A DNA stretch of 64,000 nucleotides from Methylogaea oryzae (lineage in GTDB: Bacteria; Pseudomonadota; Gammaproteobacteria; Methylococcales; Methylococcaceae). Both the position numbers and the translations under genes were made by a program. The notes beneath the pieces are model-generated. The model did no database searches. It was given only the letters and a program-made list of their open reading frames with translations, and was not told where the DNA came from. Numbering within the stretch: position 1 is the stretch's first letter; each line of letters begins with the position of its first letter. Below are positions 51,284 through 58,671 of this stretch, piece by piece. Where the stretch lies: NCBI RefSeq assembly GCF_019669985.1, contig NZ_AP019782.1, forward strand, positions 984,501-1,048,500, written 5' to 3'.

Positions 51284-51371
51284 AAAAAAAAGCGTCCGCC
51301 AACGGCAGCGCGGTTGCGCTGGCCGTTGTCGGACGCCTTTGTCCAAGTCCCGCCGGCCGCCATTGGCCTGC
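51284..51371 (-). promoter_or_regulatory. ANTAR-type antitermination leader of nrtABD
   Basis: P1 (51352-51371) has a GCxGGCC/GGCCxGC stem with loop AATGGC. P2 (51331-51344) is GGAC/GTCC with loop AAAGGC. Both have A1 and G4. The terminator (51284-51337) pairs GCGTCCGACAACGGC with GCCGTTGGCGGACGC and ends in eight T residues, 25 bases before the start codon. Confidence 0.88.
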
Positions 51372-51391
51372 GAGTGCTTTGCCGATTACCA

Positions 51392-51407
51392 AGCATGCGA
51401 TATGCCA
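51392..51407 (-). promoter_or_regulatory. Sigma-54 promoter of nrtABD
   Basis: The minus strand reads TGGCATATCGCATGCT: GG and GC elements 10 nt apart, 20 bases upstream of P1. Confidence 0.72.
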
Positions 51408-51908
51408 ACCGGCATTCGGCACGCCGGCAAACCGGCGAGCAGGGGCGGGACACGGTTTGGTTGTCGGAGAGGATTACGACAACGGCGGCGCCGTTGTCGC
51501 AATCCGTACAAGGGGAACCGATGCCGGAAGGGCGCTCCCATGGGGCAGGATATGGCGCCGGATTCCGCTCAACCGCTTGCCACGCCAGCGGAAATAGCGT
51601 CGGTGCGGCGTGCGTGCGGAACGTCGTGTCTCGGCGGCGCCCGCCCGCTGGGGCCGGGCAGGGGGCGATGCCGCCGTGACGATTGTTGCGTTCGCTGCAA
51701 AGCGCATTGGGCCGCGTTATGCCGGACATTTCGAGGTTTTGTCGCCCATCCGGGTGCACGGCGCACCGGGAACGAACAGTGCTGGCCGGAGCGATGGGCG
51801 AGTAGGCCGTGTCTTAGGCGGTAAGGGGAGCGCGAGTTGGACTGGGGTTCCCGGCATGGCGGCCGGGGACGGAAGGGGAAAGGGCGTCCTTGCCCCGTCG
51901 TGGCGGGA
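51408..51908. other. Gene-free stretch upstream of nrtA
   Basis: No gene was recognised. The stretch is GC-rich with several weak palindromes. A half-matching NtrC-type dyad (GCGCTCCCATGGGGC, about 51531-51545) lies in it. It presumably holds nrtA activator sites and the 3' end of the nasS transcript, though no clear terminator is seen. Confidence 0.4.
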
Positions 51909-53171
51909 TTAAGGCCGTTTCGCCGGCATCGGGGCGGAGGAGGGTTCGAACACGCTGCCGTCGAAGAAGCGGTCCGGCCCCATGTCGAAACTGTGGGTGG
52001 CGGTGGCCAACAACCAGGGTTGGTCGTGGGCTCCGGCGGCGTTGTGGTCCGGCGGCGGGCACGGCAGGCCCAGTTTCGCCGCGGCCGCCCGGTACAGGGC
52101 GGGAAGATAGACGCCGGCCGCGGCGGCGGCCACGTCCAGCGGCCCTTTCAATTGCCCCCAGCGCAGCATTTGGCTCACCAGCCATTCGGCATGGGTCCGG
52201 CGCGGGATGTTGGCGGCGTAGCGATGGAATACGTGAAAGTCCGGGAACGCGGCGGCGGCTTCCCCTTTGCCGTAGCGGAACTCGCCCAGCAGGCCGGCGC
52301 GTAGCAGCTCCACCGGCGCATCGACGTATTCCGGGCCGGACAGCAATTCGGCGGCTTCGGCGCGGTTTTCCGGCGGATCCAGCCAGCGGGCGGCCTCGAT
52401 GAGGGCCATGAGCACGGCGCGGTGGGTGTTGGGGTGTTGCTGCGCCCATTGGCGGGTGACGCCGAACACCTTTTCCGGGTGGTTGTTCCAGATTTCGTAG
52501 CTGGCGATCAGCACGTGTCCCAGGCCGTCTTCCACCGTGCGGGTGTTCCACGGCTCGCCCACGCAATAGCCGTCGATGAGGCCGTTCTGCAGGTATCCGG
52601 CCATGAGCGGCGGCGGCACCACCGTGAGCGTGATGTCGCGGTCGGGATCGATGCCCGCCGCCGCCAGCCAATAGCGCAACAGGTAATTGTGCGAGGAACA
52701 GGGGTAAACCATGGCGAAGCGCAGGGGCGGGCGGCCGGCGGCGCGGTCGCTGTCGATCAGGGTTTTCAGGACTTGGGCGGTGAGCGGCCGGTTGGCCATG
52801 GCTTCGCCGTCCGTGTCCAGCAGGCGCCGGTAGAGCGCGTTCGATACGGTGACGGCGTTGCCGTTCAAGCTCATGGCGAAGCCGGTGACCATGGGCTGCT
52901 GGAACGCTTCCGCTCCCAGGCTGGCGGCCAGCGGCATGCCGGCCAGCATCTGCGCGCCGTCCAGCACGCCGCAGCAGACTTTGTCGCGGATATTGGCCCA
53001 GGAGGCTTCGCGGGATAGGGTCACGTCCAGGCCGTGGCGATGGAAATAACCGTGCTCCAGGGCTACCGCCAGCACGGCGCAGTCGGTCAGCGGGACGAAG
53101 CCCAGGTTGAGCCGGGTTTTTTCCGGGACGCCGTTCTCGGTCGGCATAACGGGGTCGGTTTGATGGGGCAT
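51909..53171 (-). CDS. nasS: Nitrate sensor NasS
   Basis: This 420-residue NrtA-like protein starts MPHQTDPVMPTENGVPEKTR and lacks any signal peptide, so it is cytoplasmic. This distinguishes NasS from NrtA (FVPLTDCAVLAVALEHG and CVGEPWNTR are shared with NrtA). NasS holds NasT inactive; nitrate or nitrite binding frees NasT. It is not adjacent to nasT here (about 16 kb away). ATG 53171 follows GGAG. It has its own ANTAR leader and sigma-54 promoter. Confidence 0.88.
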   Translation of the reverse strand: MPHQTDPVMPTENGVPEKTRLNLGFVPLTDCAVLAVALEHGYFHRHGLDVTLSREASWANIRDKVCCGVLDGAQMLAGMPLAASLGAEAFQQPMVTGFAMSLNGNAVTVSNALYRRLLDTDGEAMANRPLTAQVLKTLIDSDRAAGRPPLRFAMVYPCSSHNYLLRYWLAAAGIDPDRDITLTVVPPPLMAGYLQNGLIDGYCVGEPWNTRTVEDGLGHVLIASYEIWNNHPEKVFGVTRQWAQQHPNTHRAVLMALIEAARWLDPPENRAEAAELLSGPEYVDAPVELLRAGLLGEFRYGKGEAAAAFPDFHVFHRYAANIPRRTHAEWLVSQMLRWGQLKGPLDVAAAAAGVYLPALYRAAAAKLGLPCPPPDHNAAGAHDQPWLLATATHSFDMGPDRFFDGSVFEPSSAPMPAKRP

Positions 53172-53202
53172 GGAGGAATCTCCGCCTGGACGAGGTTGCA
53201 AC

Positions 53203-53295
53203 AAAAAAGCGTCCGCCGACGGCCGGGCGTGGTTGCAACGCCGCCGTCACCGGACGCCTTTGTCCTGGGTACGTCGCGGCCGCCTTTGGCCCGCG
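53203..53295 (-). promoter_or_regulatory. ANTAR-type antitermination leader of nasS
   Basis: P1 (53275-53295) is CGCGGGCC/GGCCGCG (one bulged G) with loop AAAGGC, and P2 (53252-53265) GGAC/GTCC with loop AAAGGC. Both loops have A1 and G4. The terminator (53203-53258) ends in six T residues, 31 bases before the start codon. Confidence 0.85.
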
Positions 53296-53316
53296 AACGG
53301 TTCTTGCCAAGGTTGA

Positions 53317-53332
53317 AGCATGGCGCATGCCA
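53317..53332 (-). promoter_or_regulatory. Sigma-54 promoter of nasS
   Basis: The minus strand reads TGGCATGCGCCATGCT: GG and GC elements 10 nt apart, 21 bases upstream of P1. Confidence 0.72.
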
Positions 53333-53426
53333 ATCGCCGCCCGGCGGCGGGACCGGCTTATGCCGCGTAAACAGGCGGGTTTTTGCGCCAGGCCGGACGC
53401 CGGCGCAGGCCGAGGTGGTGCGCGCC

Positions 53427-53441
53427 GCACCAAAGGGGCGC
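53427..53441 (-). promoter_or_regulatory. NtrC-like activator site upstream of nasS
   Basis: GCACCAAAGGGGCGC fits the GCRYY-N5-RRYGC dyad at all fixed positions, like the nirB site. It lies about 95 bases upstream of the -24 element. Confidence 0.5.
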
Positions 53442-53453
53442 GGCGGCCGGCGT

Positions 53454-56400
53454 TCAGGCGAGGGGCGTTATCAGGGCGAAAACCGCGCCGTCGCCCGCGT
53501 TGCCGGCTTCGATGCGGCCGCCCATGCTGTTTTCGATGATCATCTTGGACATGTACAGGCCGATGCCGGTGCCGGTTTCCTTGGTGGAGAAATACGGCTC
53601 GAACAGGCGTTCCATGGCTTCCGCGGCGATGCCGCCGCCGTTGTCCGCCAGGCTGAGGCGCGCCTCTCCATGCTCGGCCCAAAGGCGAATAGCCACTCGG
53701 CCGTGGCGGATGTTGCGCTGCAGGATGGCTTCTTTGGCGTTGCCCAGCAGGTTGAGCAGCACTTGGGCGTATTCGTTGGGAAAGCCTTCCAGGTAAAAGT
53801 CTTCCGGCGCGTCCAGCGCGATTTCGATGTCGTGCGCTTTGAAGCTGGCCGACACCAGGCCGACGGCGTCGTTCACCGCCGCCTTCAGGGAGAAGCGCTC
53901 CTTGCGCTTGTCCGGCCGGAAAAAGCGGCGGAAATCGTCGATGGTGTGGGACATGCGTTCCACCAGGCGGCGGCCGTTGGCCACTTGCGTTTCCAGGTAG
54001 TCCGGCGTCAGCTCGCCGAATTGCTCGGCGTCTTTCAGGTTGGCCAGCACCAGTCCCAGGGCGTTGAGGGGCTGGCGCCACTGGTGGGCGATGTTGCCGA
54101 TCATTTCCCCCATTACCGCCAGGCGCGATTGGCGGATCAGCAGGTGGTCCTTCTCGCGGCTTTGCGCCACTTCGTCCTTGACCCGCTGTTCCAGGCCGGC
54201 GTTGAGCTGGGCGATTTGGTCCCGGGCCTGGCGCATTTCCCGGATCAGCCGGGCGTTTTCCAGGGAAATGGCGGCTTGGGCGGCGAGCAGCTCGGCCATG
54301 CGCGCCTTGTCCGGGCCGAACAAGCCGGGCGATAAGCGGTTTTCCAGGTACAGCGCGCCGGCCACTTGTCCTTGTTGCAACAGGGGAAGGCACAGCACCG
54401 AACGCAGCCGCGCTTCGCCGACCTTGGGCAGGTTGCGGAACTCCGGCGCCGCCAGGGCGTCGTCCAGCACCAGCGGATTCTTGGTGCGCAGCACGTATTG
54501 CACGATGCCCGGACTCAATTCGGCCGCCTCGGCCATGCCGTGCCGCCGTTCGCCGGTTTTTTGGCCGACGCGCCGCTCGGCCAGCAATACCGGCTGGCCT
54601 TGTTCCAGCATCAGCAGGAAGCCGCTTTGCGCGCCGGTGGCTTCCAGCATCACCGTCAGGATGCGGTCCAGCAGGGTGTCCAGGTCGATTTCCGCCGACA
54701 GGGCCAGGGCCGATTTCATCAGGTATTCGGTGTCCAGGCTGGGCAGGGTTTCCGGTTGCTCCGGCGCTTCCGCGGCCAGCGCTTTGCGCCCTTCCTCCAG
54801 GGCGTCGGGATATTTCTCCAGCAGCTGGATTTCCTTGCCCCGCGCCCGGCAGCGGCGGTACAGCTCCAGCGCTTCGCGCAAGAAGTTTTCGGCGCTGGCG
54901 GGATGGGACTCCAGCAGCAGTTCGCCCAGGGATTCGTTGGCGTAGGCGGCCAGGAACAGGTAGCCCTGGCCGTGGGCGGTCTCGATAGCGTCCAGGTACA
55001 AGTTGCGGGCTTCCTTGATGTCGCCCAGGGCGCACTCCCGTTCGGCGCGGATCAGGGCCAGGTAGGGCTGGAGCAGCGGTCCCAGGCCGGCCCAGGTTTC
55101 CAGTTGGCCGATGAGGGGATCAACGGCGGCGCGCAACCGCTCGGCGCCGCCGTCGAACAGGCCGCCGCGGTAGAGCCGCAGTGCGTTGAGCACGCGGAAG
55201 GCGTACCACTGGCGCTTCAGCACGTTGTCGGTAAGGCCCGACAGGTAGCGGTTGACCGCCTCCAGGCACCGGGCCGCCTCGGCGTGGCGGCCGTAGTAGT
55301 AATGGCTCAGGGCCAGGTGGACGAAATAGCTGCCGGCCGAGGCCACGTGGTTGCGGCTTTCCCACAGGGCCAGGCGTTCGTCCATGGGCTCCAGCGACGC
55401 CGTGGGGCTGGCCATGGGCTCCACCCAGCCTTTTTGCACCGCTTCCGCCAGCCCGACGGAAAATTCCAGCTGGTTCTTGCGGGAAAAGTCCAAGCACTCG
55501 GCGGCGATTTCGGCGACGGCGGCCAGGTCCGCCCCCAGCACCTGGCTGTTCCACATCAAGGGGCCGTAGGACAGGCCGGCGTTGTAGAGGTCGCCGCAGT
55601 TCTTGCCGCACTGGATGCCCTGGCGGCAATAGGCGGCGATGTCGCGGGGGTGGCTGCGGGAGTGCATATTGCACCAGACGATGCCGTTGATGCCGCGGGT
55701 GGCGCCGAAAGTGTCCGGGTGGCGGGCGCACAGGTCACGGGCCAGGTCCTCGTAGCGGAAGGCCAGCTCGAAGCGGCCTTGTTCGCCCAGGTTGAGGCCC
55801 ATGATGGAGAAGGAGTAAATCACCGATTCGTCCATGCCGCCGGCCAGGCAGTGGGCGGTGGATTGGGCGGCGGACAGGTACAGCTGCGGCACCAGGCCGG
55901 ACATGTACAAATCCGGTATCAGCTCGCTGTAGAACTTCAGCTCGATCTTGCTGCGCCGTTCGCCGCTGAAAGGCATGTCGAGGATGGCGCCCCACACGTC
56001 GCGCCCGCCGGCGTGGATATCCTCCATCAGCTTTTCCATGCGCGCCTTGGCTTCCTCGGCATTGGCGGGGATGTCCTTGCCGAAATAGGCCAAGCCCCGG
56101 TTGGCGGCCTCGATGGCCTTGATGAAGTTGCCGATGGAGGACAGGGAGGTGGTTTGTTCCGCCAGGGCTTCGGCTCGGTCCAGGTCGCTGGCGGCGCGGG
56201 CGATGAGGGTGTCGATGAGGCTTTCCGAACGGTCGTAGCGGCCGCACATCAGCTCGGTTTTCGCCAGTTTCTGGTGGATCTGGAAGGTTTCCGGGTAACA
56301 GCACTCCCAGCAGTCCTCCGGCAGCAGCGCCAGGGCGGCGCGGAAGTATTCGTTGGCGGCTTGGGTGGCGAGGGCTTCCAAAGCCTTGTCGCCGGCCTGG

Positions 56401-58640
56401 TGGTTGATGCCGATCAGGGTGAGCGTCGCCGCCTTGTCCAGTTGTTCCGGACGGCCCAGGTTGAGGTGGGCGGCGATGGTGAACAGATTGTCCTGCTTGG
56501 CTAGGGCCTTGCCTGCGGGCACCGCTTGCAGCAAGTGGTGGCCGATGCGCCAGTGGATGGCGCGCCGCCGCTCGGCATCCAGCAGGCGCAGCACCGCTTC
56601 CTGCACCCGGTCGTGGACGAATTGCAACTCGGACTTGCTCTCCATCAGCAACCCCATGCTCAGCACCGGCTTGAGCCGCTCGAACAAGGCCAGCAGCTCC
56701 AGTTCCAGGATCAGGGCGATGTCCTCGGCGGTGAAGCGGTTGCCCATGCAGGCGCAGAACACCAGCACGTCCAGCGTCTCCGGCGGCAGCTTTTTCACCT
56801 TGGCGCCGAACAGCTCCACCACCGTGGGCGGCATGTTGGAGGCGTGGATTTTTTCCATGTCCCAGCGCCATTGGCCGTCCTCGCCGTAGTGCAGCAGCTC
56901 CTGGCCGTGCAGCCAGGACAGGCTCTCGCTGACGAACAGCGGGTTGCCTTCGGTGAGGTCGGCGACAAAGGCCGACAACAGGGCGGTCTCTTGCAGCGAC
57001 AGGTCGAGGATGTAAGCCACCATCTCGTGGCAGTGGGAAGCGTCCAAGGGGCCGATGCGCACTTCCCTCATGGGCAGGCGGCGCGATTGGTTGGCGCGCA
57101 GCAGCCGGGTGAGGGGATGGGCGCCGTCCACCTCGTTGTGGCGGTAAGCGCCGATGAAGTACAGGTAGGGGTAGTCGGCGGCGCCGGCGAACACGTGGTC
57201 GAGAAAATCGAAAGTAGCGCTGTCGCACCATTGCAGGTCGTCGATGAACAGCACCAGGGGATTTTCCGCCGTGGCCAGGCAGGCGAGGAAGCGACCGAAC
57301 AGGCTGTTGAAGCGGTGGCGGGCTTCCACCGGCGGCAGGGGCGGCACTTCCGGCTGGGAGCCGAGCAGGATTTCCAGTTCCGGCAGCACGTCGGTGAGCA
57401 GCCGCCCCTGCTGGCCCACGGCGGCGAGGATTTTCCCCTTCCAAGCCGCGACTTGCGGGTCGCTTTCGGTGAGAAACGTGCGGATCAGGTTGCGCAGGGC
57501 TTGCAGCAAGGAGCTGTAGGGGATGTTCTTCTGGTACTGGTCGAACTTGCCGGAAGTGAAATAGCCGCGGTGCTCTACCAAAGGCCGTTGCAGCTCCTGG
57601 ATCAAGCGGGTTTTGCCGATGCCGGGCAGTCCGGAAATGAAGACGGAATGGAAGCCGCCCCGGATCACCGCGTCGTAGCCGTCCAGCACGGTGCGGGCCT
57701 CCTGGTCGCGGCCCACCATGCGGGAAATGAACACCACCCGCCGGGCGTGGTCGCGGGTGCCCAGGCGGAATTCGGCCACGCCGCCGGAGGCGAGGTATTC
57801 CCGCTGGCAGCGGATCAGGTCGGCGTAAAGGCCGCCGCCGCTTTGGTAGCGCTTTTCCGGCTCCTTGAGGCTGAGCTTGGCGACGATGCGCGACAGCATT
57901 TCCGGCACGGCCGGGTTGAGGCTGTGCAGCGGCGGCGCTTCTTCCGCCAGGTGGGAATGGATCAGCTCGAGGGGGTCGGTGCTCTTGAACGGCAGCCGGC
58001 CGCTGAGCAGTTCGTAGAAGGTGATGGCGAGGGAATACATGTCGGTGGAGAAATCCACCCGGTGGTTGATGCGTCCGGTCTGTTCCGGCGAGGTGTAGGC
58101 CAGGGTGCCTTCCACAAAGCCGCTGTCGTAAATGAAATGGCTGATTTCCCGCACGTCGATGGGGGTGATGAAATCGATCAGCCGCACCGCCAGGGTATCG
58201 GGGCGGATGAGGATGTTGTGGGGCTTGATGCCGCCGTGGACGATGCCGCCGTCGTGCACGGCGGACAGGGCTTGGGCCAGCTCCAGGGCGATGGCGAGGA
58301 AATCGGCCATCGACACCGGGTTTTGCCGTTGCCGCCAGGCGTCCAAGGGGATGCCGGGATAGTGCTCCTGCACGATGATCTGGATGTCGCCGTAGCTTTC
58401 GAAAGCGGTCGGGGTGATGACGCGCACGTCGTGGATCACCTTGAGCCGTTCCACTTTCTGGCGGATGTAGCGCCGCAGGCTTTCCTGGCGCAGGGGCGTC
58501 TTCAATATCTTGAGGGTGACCAGCCGCTGCGGCGAGTTTTTGGGGGAGGCCTTGTAAATGACCGAATGCAGGCTTTCGCCCAGTTTCTCCAGCAGGCGGT
58601 AGTGAGGCAGGGCGGGCAGTTGTTCGGCGCCGCGCTTCAT
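53454..58640 (-). CDS. Kinase-like / AAA ATPase / GAF / histidine kinase multidomain protein
   Basis: The protein has 1,728 residues. Residues about 15-290 form a protein-kinase fold, with HGGIKPHNIL in place of HRD-x-K-x2-N and DFITP in place of DFG, so the catalytic Asp is missing. Residues about 300-590 hold an AAA ATPase with Walker A ISGLPGIGKTRLIQ. A long TPR-like helical region follows, then GAF (about 1340-1480), a coiled coil and a histidine kinase (1500-1728) with phospho-acceptor IAHQWRQPLN and ATP-binding N box, DNGGG and GTGIGLYMSK. Domain order matches a widespread large signalling class. It is separated from nasS only by the nasS control region and follows the EAL gene by 31 bases. 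Confidence 0.88.
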   Translation of the reverse strand: MKRGAEQLPALPHYRLLEKLGESLHSVIYKASPKNSPQRLVTLKILKTPLRQESLRRYIRQKVERLKVIHDVRVITPTAFESYGDIQIIVQEHYPGIPLDAWRQRQNPVSMADFLAIALELAQALSAVHDGGIVHGGIKPHNILIRPDTLAVRLIDFITPIDVREISHFIYDSGFVEGTLAYTSPEQTGRINHRVDFSTDMYSLAITFYELLSGRLPFKSTDPLELIHSHLAEEAPPLHSLNPAVPEMLSRIVAKLSLKEPEKRYQSGGGLYADLIRCQREYLASGGVAEFRLGTRDHARRVVFISRMVGRDQEARTVLDGYDAVIRGGFHSVFISGLPGIGKTRLIQELQRPLVEHRGYFTSGKFDQYQKNIPYSSLLQALRNLIRTFLTESDPQVAAWKGKILAAVGQQGRLLTDVLPELEILLGSQPEVPPLPPVEARHRFNSLFGRFLACLATAENPLVLFIDDLQWCDSATFDFLDHVFAGAADYPYLYFIGAYRHNEVDGAHPLTRLLRANQSRRLPMREVRIGPLDASHCHEMVAYILDLSLQETALLSAFVADLTEGNPLFVSESLSWLHGQELLHYGEDGQWRWDMEKIHASNMPPTVVELFGAKVKKLPPETLDVLVFCACMGNRFTAEDIALILELELLALFERLKPVLSMGLLMESKSELQFVHDRVQEAVLRLLDAERRRAIHWRIGHHLLQAVPAGKALAKQDNLFTIAAHLNLGRPEQLDKAATLTLIGINHQAGDKALEALATQAANEYFRAALALLPEDCWECCYPETFQIHQKLAKTELMCGRYDRSESLIDTLIARAASDLDRAEALAEQTTSLSSIGNFIKAIEAANRGLAYFGKDIPANAEEAKARMEKLMEDIHAGGRDVWGAILDMPFSGERRSKIELKFYSELIPDLYMSGLVPQLYLSAAQSTAHCLAGGMDESVIYSFSIMGLNLGEQGRFELAFRYEDLARDLCARHPDTFGATRGINGIVWCNMHSRSHPRDIAAYCRQGIQCGKNCGDLYNAGLSYGPLMWNSQVLGADLAAVAEIAAECLDFSRKNQLEFSVGLAEAVQKGWVEPMASPTASLEPMDERLALWESRNHVASAGSYFVHLALSHYYYGRHAEAARCLEAVNRYLSGLTDNVLKRQWYAFRVLNALRLYRGGLFDGGAERLRAAVDPLIGQLETWAGLGPLLQPYLALIRAERECALGDIKEARNLYLDAIETAHGQGYLFLAAYANESLGELLLESHPASAENFLREALELYRRCRARGKEIQLLEKYPDALEEGRKALAAEAPEQPETLPSLDTEYLMKSALALSAEIDLDTLLDRILTVMLEATGAQSGFLLMLEQGQPVLLAERRVGQKTGERRHGMAEAAELSPGIVQYVLRTKNPLVLDDALAAPEFRNLPKVGEARLRSVLCLPLLQQGQVAGALYLENRLSPGLFGPDKARMAELLAAQAAISLENARLIREMRQARDQIAQLNAGLEQRVKDEVAQSREKDHLLIRQSRLAVMGEMIGNIAHQWRQPLNALGLVLANLKDAEQFGELTPDYLETQVANGRRLVERMSHTIDDFRRFFRPDKRKERFSLKAAVNDAVGLVSASFKAHDIEIALDAPEDFYLEGFPNEYAQVLLNLLGNAKEAILQRNIRHGRVAIRLWAEHGEARLSLADNGGGIAAEAMERLFEPYFSTKETGTGIGLYMSKMIIENSMGGRIEAGNAGDGAVFALITPLA

Positions 58641-58671
58641 GAAGGGCTCCCCGCCCGGCGGTAGGCGGCTT

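Noticed and set aside
51259-51759. A long N-terminal extension of NrtA through its leader
   Set aside because: It would translate the terminator and ANTAR hairpins. The Tat signal begins at 51258.
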